Below are positions 48,938-57,222 of a DNA stretch of 64,000 nt, one piece after another. The stretch is from Chloroflexi bacterium HGW-Chloroflexi-10 (GTDB lineage: Bacteria > Chloroflexota > Anaerolineae > Anaerolineales > Anaerolineaceae). Location of the stretch: assembly GCA_002840755.1 (NCBI GenBank), contig PHBZ01000001.1:124001-188000 (forward strand). The letters run 5' to 3'. The translations under genes and the position numbers were made by a program. Under the pieces are notes generated by a model. It ran no database searches and was not told the DNA's origin. It saw only the letters and a list, made by a program, of their open reading frames with translations. How positions within the stretch are numbered: position 1 is the first letter of the stretch; each line of letters opens with the position of its first letter.

Positions 48938-49780
48938 TTATTCCGTAGCGTTTTTGGCATCCAGGCAGGCTTGTGGCATGACCAGATCTTTGGGTTGGTT
49001 AATATCTTCGAGATTGACCGTCACTTTAAGATGGTTGAGATTTTCCGGGTTGGGCCGTGTCTCGATCAGTAAACTGTAACGCACCAGATATTGCCCATCC
49101 ACTGCCAGCCAGTATTCACCCTGGTTGGTTACTACTTCTACACCCGATTCAACACCCAGCCCATCCAACGCAAACTGAAAATGATTGGTTTGCACGCCAT
49201 TGACCATCTCACTGCCAACAAACTCTGGGGATTCGATCAGCATTTCCAGGTCAAAGAAGCCTGTCAGGATATCCTGCATTTCTTTTTGGGCCGGTTCTAT
49301 TGAACTAAACTCATACCCATCTTCCGCGCTTCCCGAACAACTTTCCGTACCAAACTGATAGGAGTAGGATTGGCTGGTATAAGGCTCAGGTTCTTCAATC
49401 GACTGCTCATAGTTCTCGGTAAAGGTGATGCTGCTATCCTGCGCAGAAGAATATTCCTGCTGAATCTTCATCCGGCTGACTTCCACAGCTGTCGGTCCAG
49501 TCGTCTCGGTTTCAAAGCTGATTTTGTACGAATCCAGCGTGGATAAGCCTTTGCGCAAACTGACCGGAACGCTGGGCGGGCCAGAAGGTTCTTCTGGCTT
49601 TTGCGGTTGGGTAACGCTTTCTGTCGATTGTGGAACAGCCTGATCCGCAGCGGGTTGCTCTGCGGTTGCCTGAACTGTTGGTTCCTGTGATTCCGTGGAA
49701 TCCGCGATTTGCATCAAATTACAGCCCAGGGACAATAAGGATACGATCACTATTAAAAACACCAATTTAAAACGCATCAT
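48938..49780 (-). CDS. Lipoprotein partner of the ABC/FtsX system
   Basis: The 280-residue product is a lipoprotein: LVFLIVIVSLLSLGC with a lipobox LSLGC (Cys20). A proline/glutamate/threonine-rich linker (about 25-75) follows, then a beta-rich domain (about 78-275) with repeated beta strands (SYKISFETETTG, TFTENYEQSI, NHFQFALDGLGVES, GEYWLAVDGQYLVRY). The fold resembles LppX/LprG or LolA-type lipid-binding clamps, suggesting that it carries a lipophilic molecule. It lies 9 nt downstream of two FtsX-like permease genes and their ATPase on the same strand, so it is probably the extracytoplasmic component of that system. Substrate unknown. Confidence 0.78.
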   Translation of the reverse strand: MMRFKLVFLIVIVSLLSLGCNLMQIADSTESQEPTVQATAEQPAADQAVPQSTESVTQPQKPEEPSGPPSVPVSLRKGLSTLDSYKISFETETTGPTAVEVSRMKIQQEYSSAQDSSITFTENYEQSIEEPEPYTSQSYSYQFGTESCSGSAEDGYEFSSIEPAQKEMQDILTGFFDLEMLIESPEFVGSEMVNGVQTNHFQFALDGLGVESGVEVVTNQGEYWLAVDGQYLVRYSLLIETRPNPENLNHLKVTVNLEDINQPKDLVMPQACLDAKNATE

Positions 49781-49789
49781 TCACCTCCA

Positions 49790-50881
49790 TTATTCAACAC
49801 GCAGCATTTGCGCCAGATTGATCCTGCTTATCCACCAGGCAGGCAAAAGTGTTGCTGCAAAAATAATTACCGCCAGGTAACCCAGACCGGTTAAAATGGT
49901 TTTTGGGTTGAAAACCGGCTGAACCGTTAACCCGGTTACATTTAATTGGTAAAGCACAGAAAGCAGTTGCGCTCCCCCCAAACCCAGAACGAATCCGGAC
50001 ACCAATATAAACATGGATTGCGCCAGAAAAAAAATACTCAAAACTGATTTTGAAAAACCAAGCGTTCGCAGGATAGCCAGGTCATAACGATTAGCCCACC
50101 ACAAGCGCAGCAGAACACTGGTCAGGGTAAATGCAGCTACAAATCCCACCAGGTAAACCACCACGGAAAAGAAATTCAGCAGTGGCTGGTATTGACGAAC
50201 AACGTTTTGCATACTATCACCCTGGCGGGTGACGATTAAAGAATCACCCAGGTTTTCTCCGGGCATCAGAATGCCTTCATCCGGCACCAGGTAATAAGAG
50301 ATATCCTTCCCCCAGCCTAACAATGCCTGAGCAGCCGCGATAGAAATCCAGGCATCATTATCGGTAAACTTACCGGTTTCAAAAATTCCAACTACGTTAA
50401 AAGGACGACCGCGCAGTGAAACCACATCCCCTACCTGAGCATCCAGGCGCCGAGCCATCAGATTACCCAGCATAACCATTCGCTCAGCATCACCTGGCTG
50501 CAAAGACCGTCCGGAAAGCATGCGAAAGCTTTCCACCTGGGTGTATTGTTCCAAATCAACCCCATAAATAAACTGGAATGCGCGATCTGCGGTGCCGGTA
50601 GCGGCATGGATAGCCGGGACAGCGAGACCAACGCCCATCTCCTCTAATTGCACCCCGATCTTCGTCGATATACGGCTGCCGTACAGTTCCGCAGTAGCAT
50701 CCGCTTCGTGCACAATCAATAACTGAGAATTTGGAAAGCCAAATTGATTTTCAATACCAATCCGGTATGCCAAAAGCAAAAAAAATACAAAACCAGCCAA
50801 AGCAAACATCAGCACCATTGCCAGGATAACCCGCCAGTGAGACCGTAAATGGGACAGAGAAAACTGCATCACCAATGCCAT
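49790..50881 (-). CDS. FtsX-like ABC permease
   Basis: The 363-residue protein has the MacB/LolC layout. One N-terminal hydrophobic segment is near 17-37, a large extracytoplasmic domain spans about 40-230 (with DVVSLRGRPFNVVGIFETGKF, the MacB-PCD core), and three helices follow near 240-262, 280-305 and 328-350, joined by RYDLAILRTLGFSK, the coupling segment typical of FtsX permeases. It starts immediately after the stop of the other permease gene. Together with the ATPase it should drive extraction or transfer of a lipid, lipoprotein or peptide by mechanotransmission. Confidence 0.9.
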   Translation of the reverse strand: MALVMQFSLSHLRSHWRVILAMVLMFALAGFVFFLLLAYRIGIENQFGFPNSQLLIVHEADATAELYGSRISTKIGVQLEEMGVGLAVPAIHAATGTADRAFQFIYGVDLEQYTQVESFRMLSGRSLQPGDAERMVMLGNLMARRLDAQVGDVVSLRGRPFNVVGIFETGKFTDNDAWISIAAAQALLGWGKDISYYLVPDEGILMPGENLGDSLIVTRQGDSMQNVVRQYQPLLNFFSVVVYLVGFVAAFTLTSVLLRLWWANRYDLAILRTLGFSKSVLSIFFLAQSMFILVSGFVLGLGGAQLLSVLYQLNVTGLTVQPVFNPKTILTGLGYLAVIIFAATLLPAWWISRINLAQMLRVE

Positions 50882-52045
50882 TCAGCCCACCCTTCCCCTG
50901 GAAAAATGCAGTAAGGCGGTGCTGATAGATTTATGTTTCAAATGCGTGCTGGCCAGCCAAACCCCCAATATGCTGCTGCACAACACCAGAATCACACCTA
51001 TCCCAAAGGTTGAGAGTGAAATCTGCAAATCCAGAATGCTGCCGGAAATTGCAACTGCCTGACCGGCCTGTATAATCCGGGTAACCCCGGAAGCCAACCC
51101 ACAGCCCATCACAAAGCCGGCCAACATCAAAATGGTGGTTCGTAAAAATAAAAGCCAGCGGATATGCATGGCCTCAAAACCTACCACCCGCAGCAAGGTG
51201 ATCTCGCGGCTGTGTTCCATCAAAAGCAAGGTAGCAGCGTTAAACGCCCCAAAACTGATGATCAATAAGGCAATCATCCCTACCAAAACAGCCATATTTT
51301 GAATACTGGCAACCGTTTGAAAAATAAGCGCTTTTAACTGGTCTTCCAGATAAAAGGTGTACTGTTGGTTTTCGGGCGTATATTGCAGGTGTCGCCAGAT
51401 CAGTTGCGCATCCGCACCCGGATTCAACTGCAATACACCTATCTGAAAGACATCCCCGGAAGCATACAGTGTTTGAGCCTGTTCGTAGGGCATATAAACC
51501 ACGGCAATCGTCCATTGATCCGAACGAACGACCCCGGAAATAGTAAATTCGCTGCCGTAAACAGGAATCTGCGCTCCGATTCCCAAACCGGTTATCGAAG
51601 CAAAAGATTCGCTGACAACCACCTGCTGCTCTACTGGCCAATCCCCCGTTATCAGAGAAAGGCCAAACAAAGCCTGCATATCTTCCTGGGTGAGAGCAAT
51701 CAGTGTATAGTAATTTTCTGCTGCCAGAACCTGGCGCACGATCAATGGAGAAAACGCTGCAATGCCGCCAGAATCACTTTCCGAATGATGAGCATCCACA
51801 ACTGTATTCATATCCAACGTGGTCAGGCGGCTGTCGGTTAGAAAAAGACTGTCAGCCGACATCATCAGAATTATTTGAGGAAAAGAAATCAGCTCCGCGC
51901 CAAAGCGCTTCAAACCATCCGCCAGCATTGCTGTTAAGAAATAAATACACACCATCACCGCCACACCCAGTGTGGTCAATAAACTGCGCTGCCAATCTCT
52001 CAGCAAATGAACCGCAACAAACCGCAGGGCAGTGGCCAACATCAT
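50882..52045 (-). CDS. FtsX-like ABC permease
   Basis: The 387-residue protein has the same architecture as its neighbour: hydrophobic segment near 22-42, extracytoplasmic domain about 45-245 (QIPVYGSEFTISGVVRSDQW is the MacB-PCD motif), and three further helices near 252-275, 305-330 and 345-368, with the coupling segment SREITLLRVVGFEAMHIRW. Four bases overlap the ATPase gene, implying coupled translation. Two different permeases encoded side by side suggest a heterodimer, as in LolCE. They are paralogous but strongly diverged. Confidence 0.9.
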   Translation of the reverse strand: MMLATALRFVAVHLLRDWQRSLLTTLGVAVMVCIYFLTAMLADGLKRFGAELISFPQIILMMSADSLFLTDSRLTTLDMNTVVDAHHSESDSGGIAAFSPLIVRQVLAAENYYTLIALTQEDMQALFGLSLITGDWPVEQQVVVSESFASITGLGIGAQIPVYGSEFTISGVVRSDQWTIAVVYMPYEQAQTLYASGDVFQIGVLQLNPGADAQLIWRHLQYTPENQQYTFYLEDQLKALIFQTVASIQNMAVLVGMIALLIISFGAFNAATLLLMEHSREITLLRVVGFEAMHIRWLLFLRTTILMLAGFVMGCGLASGVTRIIQAGQAVAISGSILDLQISLSTFGIGVILVLCSSILGVWLASTHLKHKSISTALLHFSRGRVG

Positions 52046-52722
52046 AGTTTGCTTAACCGCCCATCGCGCATTTCAAACAAGTGCGAGGCAATCAAACGGA
52101 TTTCAATATTGTGGGTAGCGATGATAAACGTTATCCCAAGTGTGTGGTTTAGTTGTACGATCAGATCAATAATTTCCTGGGTGGCCGCGCTGTCCAGATC
52201 GCCGGTTGGTTCATCCGCCAGTACCAGAGCCGGATGGACCACAAGGGCTCGGGCGATGGCTACCCGTTGCTGCTCACCACCGGAAAGCTGTGCCGGGTGG
52301 TGCTTTTGGCGCTCAGACAGCCCAACCTGCTCCAGCGCTTCTTGCGCGCGCCAGCGTGCCTCACGCAAAGGACCCCCTTTTGCCAGCAACGGCAGGCAGA
52401 CATTATCCAGGGCATTTAAGGAGGGCAGCAGGTTATAAAACTGGAAAATAAAACCGGTTTTTTCGCGGCGAAAGCGGGTTATAGCAGACTCGTTTGCTGT
52501 GTGTAAAGCCACCCCGGCTACTTCCAGCGTGCCGCTCTCCACCCGGTCGATACCACCCAGAACATGCAATAAAGTGGATTTTCCGCCGCCGCTGGGGCCG
52601 TAGATAACCGCCAGCGCACCGGCAGGTAAATTTAAATTGACCCCTCGCAAGGCATCCACCCGCAGCACCCCGTCACGGTACGTTTTTTGCAAACCAGTTG
52701 CAGCAATCATCGCGAGCGACAT
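52042..52722 (-). CDS. LolD/MacB-type ABC ATPase
   Basis: The 226-residue ATPase has Walker A GPSGGGKST, Q-loop IFQFYNLLPSLNALDNV, signature QLSGGEQQRVAIARAL, Walker B LVLADEPTGDLD and the H-loop FIIATHNIEI. The spacing matches the LolD/MacB/FtsE branch. I start at the ATG at 52722 (MSLAMIAATGL) because GAGGAAAAAGG precedes it; the longer frame to 52797 lies over a terminator and is unlikely. It is the first gene of the four-gene system (ATPase, two FtsX-like permeases, lipoprotein). Confidence 0.92.
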   Translation of the reverse strand: MSLAMIAATGLQKTYRDGVLRVDALRGVNLNLPAGALAVIYGPSGGGKSTLLHVLGGIDRVESGTLEVAGVALHTANESAITRFRREKTGFIFQFYNLLPSLNALDNVCLPLLAKGGPLREARWRAQEALEQVGLSERQKHHPAQLSGGEQQRVAIARALVVHPALVLADEPTGDLDSAATQEIIDLIVQLNHTLGITFIIATHNIEIRLIASHLFEMRDGRLSKL

Positions 52723-52767
52723 GCCTTTTTCCTCGCAAGCAAATATTGAATACAATAAGTATAGCTT

Positions 52768-52811
52768 AAAACCCAAACCAGTCATGGTTTTCGCCATGAC
52801 TGGTTTGGGTT
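52768..52811 (-). terminator. Near-perfect terminator after the DUF2202 gene
   Basis: AAACCCAAACCAGTCATGG (52769-52787) and CCATGACTGGTTTGGGTT (52794-52811) pair over 18 bp with a 6-nt loop. On the minus strand it follows the DUF2202 stop and is followed by TTTTAAG. The ABC operon promoter must lie within about 45 nt of it. Confidence 0.85.
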
Positions 52812-52828
52812 ATTCTAAAACTTTCAGA

Positions 52829-53584
52829 CTATGGACGTCCCTGTCCACCATTGCGGCCGCGCCCACGGCCACCCTGGCCTCCGGCATTGCCGCCAGCGTT
52901 AGCCAGGATCTCCTGATAAGCTTCTGTGCTCAAATACTGTGGCTGGTAATCGCTGCCTGTCTGTCGGCTGTAATTGGAAGCAAAAGCGTTTAGATGGTTG
53001 TATGAACCACGTTCCAGGTTTTCAAAAACTGTGCGAATGTCTTCCTGATCTGTCTGTGGGATACGTTCCTGCAAATCAAGGATATCGATTTCTTCAATCG
53101 CACCCCCTACCAACAAAGCGTCCTCAATGGATTGGCTGCCCTGGGCTATCAGTTGGGTGTAAAGTGCTTGCAAATCCTGGTTCGCAAATACACCGGTCTG
53201 TGTGGAAGCCAATGGGGTAATTTCGTAGCGCTCCAATAATGCCTCAACCGCATCCATATGGGTTTGTTCACTTGCCGTAATAGTATTAAAGACAGGCAAA
53301 CTCCATGAAGTATACAGGCTGGTATATACATCGCGCGCAAGTTTTTCTTCTTCCAGCATAAACTGTAATGCGTCAACTTCTACCTGGTTCAGGGTGCCGA
53401 GAGGGAGTGTTTCCAATAAAGATGCCCGTTCAATATCAACTTGAACGGCGCTTTGTCCATTTCCAACTCCGCCGTATAAACTTGAACCTGCATCATAATT
53501 TGCCAGTGTACGATTTACGGTACCAAATGCCAGCGCGCCTAACGCCCCTGCTACTACTGCGATTACAACTATTTTTCTCGTCAT
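52829..53584 (-). CDS. Secreted/anchored DUF2202 ferritin-like protein
   Basis: The 251-residue protein has a hydrophobic N-terminal segment (KIVVIAVVAGALGALAFGTV, about 3-22) as a signal or anchor. The DUF2202 four-helix domain follows (about 70-225): LQFMLEEEKLARDVYTSLY, FNTITASEQTHMDAVEALLERY and DIRTVFENLERGSYNHLNAFASN. E-E-E-K-x-A-R-D and S-E-x-x-H-M are the putative di-iron ligands. A low-complexity Gly/Arg-rich tail ends the protein (GGRGRGRNGGQGRP). I choose the ATG at 53584 with GGAGAA upstream. DUF2202 proteins are ferritin-like with unknown activity. Confidence 0.9.
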   Translation of the reverse strand: MTRKIVVIAVVAGALGALAFGTVNRTLANYDAGSSLYGGVGNGQSAVQVDIERASLLETLPLGTLNQVEVDALQFMLEEEKLARDVYTSLYTSWSLPVFNTITASEQTHMDAVEALLERYEITPLASTQTGVFANQDLQALYTQLIAQGSQSIEDALLVGGAIEEIDILDLQERIPQTDQEDIRTVFENLERGSYNHLNAFASNYSRQTGSDYQPQYLSTEAYQEILANAGGNAGGQGGRGRGRNGGQGRP

Positions 53585-53780
53585 GAGATTTTTCTCCTTA
53601 TTTGTTTTTTTAGTATCAATTTCAACGATGATGATGATTGAAAAAGCTTCTACCGAAGCATGCAATTTGTATAAGCAGTTTATGTTCACTTAACCCGCTT
53701 GTTTTCATCTTCATTCAGTTGATTAATAAAGAGTATACGCTGTGTGTTTGAAGAACCTGTGAAGAAGAAACGAAGAAGCA

Positions 53781-53809
53781 TTGAAAATACTGGATGAAAG
53801 CCTTATAAT
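53781..53809 (+). promoter_or_regulatory. Promoter in the 53585-53912 intergenic region
   Basis: TTGAAA (53781-53786), 17-nt spacer and TATAAT (53804-53809) form a near-consensus promoter reading into the GNAT gene, with a start expected near 53816. The rest of the 328-nt intergenic stretch contains a (GAT)n-like run near 53620 and no other recognisable gene. Confidence 0.7.
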
Positions 53810-53912
53810 TCATCCGAGATGGGAAAATCGTTTTTTATACAGTTTTGAATCACCCCGCATTTGATTTACGCCATTTAATTCCCTCCGATATCGAAACTGT
53901 ATAGTATTTTCA

Positions 53913-54542
53913 ATGCTTGCGGAATGGGAACCACCAACGTCAAATGCCGCTTCCGAAGTGTTTTACAGCATCTCAGCCGGCAGATCCGCGGAGGACAAAT
54001 TGATTGATGAATATGAAGTTTCAATGACAAAAGATATGCGCTCTAACCTCAAAAATTATAAACATCTCGCCATTTCTGGGCCCTGCTTTGAGCAGTCCGG
54101 CGTATGTTCGCCTATTCTGCGCGCTTTGCCGGATTGGTTTGGCATTGAAGAAGCTACCCGGCAATATATCGAAGATACCAACACTATGCCCACCTGGTTG
54201 GCAATTGATGGCGACACCACGATCGGTTTTCTGACCGTTCAAATGCATTTTTCGCAATCCGCCGAGATCCACGTGATGGGCGTATTACCAGCCCATCATC
54301 GCAGCGGGGCTGGGCGGAAACTGATTCTTGCAGCCGAGGAGTATTTATGCGAACAAGGAGTTAGCTTTTTACAGGTGAAGACGCTCAGCGCACGCCACCC
54401 AGACCCTTTTTATGCAAAGACACGCCAGTTTTATCTTGCAATGGGTTTTATTCCATTACAGGAAATTCCGGAATTGTGGGGTGCGGACAATCCCTGTTTA
54501 CAAATGGTAAAAGCAATCTCATTAAAAAAGAATTCTTCCTGA
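53913..54542 (+). CDS. GNAT-family acetyltransferase, possibly with damaged N-terminus
   Basis: From the ATG at 53913 the product is 209 residues and contains a GNAT domain in its second half: TWLAIDGDTTIGFLTVQMHF, then IHVMGVLPAHHRSGAGRKLI (acetyl-CoA loop HRSGAGRKL), and YAKTRQFYLAMGFIPL as motif B. Upstream, a TTG at 53845 opens another frame reading NHPAFDLRHLIPSDIETV and then a stop at 53902-53904. DLRHLIPSDIE is a plausible GNAT N-terminus, so one missing base may have split the gene. As it stands the protein still contains the conserved core. Substrate unknown. Confidence 0.8.
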   Translation: MLAEWEPPTSNAASEVFYSISAGRSAEDKLIDEYEVSMTKDMRSNLKNYKHLAISGPCFEQSGVCSPILRALPDWFGIEEATRQYIEDTNTMPTWLAIDGDTTIGFLTVQMHFSQSAEIHVMGVLPAHHRSGAGRKLILAAEEYLCEQGVSFLQVKTLSARHPDPFYAKTRQFYLAMGFIPLQEIPELWGADNPCLQMVKAISLKKNSS

Positions 54543-54624
54543 TAATTGCTCAAACCAATCGATTTTTCATTTGCGCTAAGCAGCCGAAAGCTGGTTCCTG
54601 TTCCCAACCAACAATTTGCCTGAT

Positions 54625-56028
54625 CTATTCGCTTCCCGACCTTAAAAAAGATGTAAAAATCCCAACAACTGCTATCCCGGCGCCTACAACAAAACTGGAT
54701 TGGATTGCCCTAAAAATTCCGCCTGTATCAATTGCCAACTCTCCATGTCCCAATACCGTAGTAAAAACAGCGCCGGCCAATCCAACCCCCAGCACCATGC
54801 CCACATTGCGGGCGGTTGCCAGAATACCGGAGGCAATCCCCTGGCGGTTTCGCGGTGCTGAACCCAACAACACATTATTGTTAGGAGAAATAAACATACC
54901 AGTGCCCAATCCGGTAACAGCCAGAGAAATAGCAATATACCATTGTGGCGTTGCAGCCTGCAAGAACGAAAGCATGCCAAGACCGGCAGCCAGAATGGCC
55001 ATTCCAATGGTTGCCAGCCAGCGCGGACTGACCCGATCGGAAAAATAGCCGCTGATTGGGGCTGTCAGTGACATTACTACAGCCTGCACCGTCAGGATCA
55101 ACCCGCTGTGCGCCGGTGAAAAACCACGCGCCTGGATCAAATAGAATGGCAGCAAAAAAATGATGCAATACATGCTCATATAATTCAGCAGAGCACTTAA
55201 AACAGAGAATGAAAAAACGCGCTGCCGGAATAAATTCAAATCCAGCATGGGGTTGGTCGACCGAATTTCCAGCCGTACAAATAATAACAGGCACAGCAAG
55301 GCGAATACTGCTAGGGCCAGAGTTGGCAGGCTTCCCCACCCCCAGGATTGACCCTGATTCAACACAAATAACAAACTTACCATACCCAACAGGAATAAAC
55401 CGGCCCCAATCCAATCAAAACGTTCGCCGTTGGCCTGCCGGCGATCATTGGGGATGAAGCGCAGGCAAAAGAACAAAGCCAATAAACCAATCGGAACATT
55501 AATATAAAAGACTGCCTGCCAGCCAAAGTGTTGGGTAAGGAAACCGCCTAAAGAGGGCCCAACCGCCAACCCCAAATAGGTTAGTGTTGCTTGTAACCCC
55601 AGCGCCTGCCCACGCTGCGCAGCAGGGAAATTGCCGGTAAGGATGGCTGGAGAATTGGCAAACAACATGGCTGCGCCAATCGCCTGCAGCGCTCGCAGAC
55701 CAATCAGCATTCCCGCAGAAGTGGAAAGACCGCATAAAGCGGAACTGAGAATAAAAATTACAAAACCAAAGGTATACACACGCTTATGCCCCTGCATATC
55801 CCCCAACCTGCCAAAAGCGAGCAGCAAACAGCTCACAGTTAACAAATAAATCGTCACCACCCATTCAATCTGGGTTATGCTGCTTTGAAAATCATGGGTG
55901 ATCACCGGTAACGAAACATTCACCACGCTGGCATCCAGAGCGGACATAAAGGTACCAAGTCCAACCGAGAGAAGCACCAGCCACTTGGTATAATCAGGCG
56001 AATTGATGATATCCGTTGTTTTTCCCAT
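54625..56028 (-). CDS. MFS drug-efflux transporter, DHA2 (14-helix) family
   Basis: The 467-residue protein has 14 hydrophobic segments and MFS DHA2 motifs: LDASVVNVSLPVI in helix one (motif D1), GRLGDMQGHKRVY (motif A), and LGLAVGPSLGGFLTQHFGWQAVFYINVPIG (motif C plus the helix five/six loop). These match EmrB/QacA-type proton antiporters exporting lipophilic drugs. Specificity is not readable. No adjacent membrane-fusion gene is present, so it probably works alone, as in single-membrane bacteria. It is followed on the minus strand by the AraC/GyrI gene, separated by the terminator at 56100. Confidence 0.92.
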   Translation of the reverse strand: MGKTTDIINSPDYTKWLVLLSVGLGTFMSALDASVVNVSLPVITHDFQSSITQIEWVVTIYLLTVSCLLLAFGRLGDMQGHKRVYTFGFVIFILSSALCGLSTSAGMLIGLRALQAIGAAMLFANSPAILTGNFPAAQRGQALGLQATLTYLGLAVGPSLGGFLTQHFGWQAVFYINVPIGLLALFFCLRFIPNDRRQANGERFDWIGAGLFLLGMVSLLFVLNQGQSWGWGSLPTLALAVFALLCLLLFVRLEIRSTNPMLDLNLFRQRVFSFSVLSALLNYMSMYCIIFLLPFYLIQARGFSPAHSGLILTVQAVVMSLTAPISGYFSDRVSPRWLATIGMAILAAGLGMLSFLQAATPQWYIAISLAVTGLGTGMFISPNNNVLLGSAPRNRQGIASGILATARNVGMVLGVGLAGAVFTTVLGHGELAIDTGGIFRAIQSSFVVGAGIAVVGIFTSFLRSGSE

Positions 56029-56099
56029 CTTGCAGAACCATCCTCTAAGCAGAATGTCCTAATTTTACACCCACTACACCGGTCACCAATCAAAAATAG

Positions 56100-56142
56100 A
56101 AATAAAAAATCCCCTGCGTTTTCGGCAGGGGATTTTTTATTT
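56100..56142. terminator. Bidirectional terminator
   Basis: AAATAAAAAATCCCCTGC (56100-56117) and GCAGGGGATTTTTTATTT (56125-56142) pair perfectly with a 7-nt loop. On the minus strand it begins directly after the AraC/GyrI stop. Confidence 0.92.
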
Positions 56143-57015
56143 CTATTTTTCCCTGATCGGCATGTACAGATCAAAGCTGATCGGGTTGTCCATTACTTCA
56201 TCAAAATCAATGTGTTCCTCCAGCCACTGATGATCACCATAGGTGTACGGGCTGTCTTTAAGCCACTCATTCAATTCCTGCCAGGCCGGCCCCATCACCT
56301 CTTCCGGATTGCCTTCGATGTGGCGAATAGCATACAGCCCGCCGGCAAAGGATTTTTGCTGTACCACAGCATCTTTCACCTGCACTGTTTCATCCAGCGT
56401 AGCCCATACTTCATAACCATATTCCTCTTGATCCGGAGAAGTGGGGCTGGGGTTGTTGAAACCGAAAAATCGCATCCCCTTTACCTTTTTTTGCACACCG
56501 CTGCGAGCCAACCAGGCCTGCATTTCACGCCAGGCATGCATTTCCGGGCCTTTGCCCACATAACAATAAGCGGCAACTTTCATGGGAGCCAGTTTTTTCA
56601 AAACCCGAATTTGCGGGAATTTCGCGGCCAATTTTTCATCCTGTATTTCATAATACTGATCCATAAGGTTAATCCTTTCAAAATAATACTGTTGATTTTT
56701 TTTGCGGTACTGATCGGGTGTTACGCCGGTTTCTCGCTTGAAAGCCCGTGTAAATGCTTCGTGGCTGTGAAACCCATACCTGAACGCGATCTCCAGGATG
56801 GTCTCGTGTCCTCCCGCCAGGTCTGCTGCCGCCAGATGAAAACGCCGGCTGCGGATATAGCCCTTTACCGTTACACCCGTGAGCGCAAAAAATAGCCGAT
56901 ACAGACTGGGCAGCGACATATAAGCATGCCGGGCCACATAGTCCAGATGGATTTCTCCATCCAGACGGGCTTCAATGTAATCAATACCGTTTTGTAAACG
57001 TTCGTAGTAGTTCAT
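56143..57015 (-). CDS. AraC-family regulator with GyrI-like effector domain (Rob-like)
   Basis: The 290-residue protein has an N-terminal AraC helix-turn-helix pair (about 5-105; LDYVARHAYMSLPSLYRLFFAL and ILEIAFRYGFHSHEAFTRAFKRETGV). A C-terminal GyrI-like/integron-cassette effector-binding domain follows (about 130-288; MKVAAYCYVGKGPE and GLYAIRHIEGNPEEV). This is the Rob/SoxS-like organisation in which the C-domain binds small hydrophobic drugs. I start at the ATG at 57015 (MNYYERLQNG) with GAGG before it; the frame is open to 57087. Next downstream lies a MFS exporter on the same strand, which it may regulate. Confidence 0.9.
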   Translation of the reverse strand: MNYYERLQNGIDYIEARLDGEIHLDYVARHAYMSLPSLYRLFFALTGVTVKGYIRSRRFHLAAADLAGGHETILEIAFRYGFHSHEAFTRAFKRETGVTPDQYRKKNQQYYFERINLMDQYYEIQDEKLAAKFPQIRVLKKLAPMKVAAYCYVGKGPEMHAWREMQAWLARSGVQKKVKGMRFFGFNNPSPTSPDQEEYGYEVWATLDETVQVKDAVVQQKSFAGGLYAIRHIEGNPEEVMGPAWQELNEWLKDSPYTYGDHQWLEEHIDFDEVMDNPISFDLYMPIREK

Positions 57016-57130
57016 CAGCGCCTCAGAACCCATGGATAAGTCTATTATAGAAGGGATAGAATTTCCGCGCTTGATTTTTTTTCTCAAGTTTCATTCAATT
57101 AACTATTTCTCCGGATAAGCTGTACACAAG

Positions 57131-57167
57131 AAAAAATCTCCTGCAGCACGAATAGCAGGAGATTTTT
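57131..57167 (-). terminator. Rho-independent terminator after nirS
   Basis: AAAAAATCTCCTGC (57131-57144) and GCAGGAGATTTTT (57155-57167) pair over 13 bp with a 10-nt loop. It follows the nirS stop by 56 nt on the minus strand, with a T-run on that strand. Confidence 0.9.
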
Positions 57168-57222
57168 ATTTAGCTCGAACCTTATTTTGCTCAGGTATGG
57201 CAGCGGGGAATTTTAAATTTAC

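Noticed and set aside
52723..52797. 25-residue N-terminal extension of the LolD-like ATPase
   Set aside because: It lies across a strong terminator hairpin and its residues do not fit the family; the ATG at 52722 has a good ribosome site.
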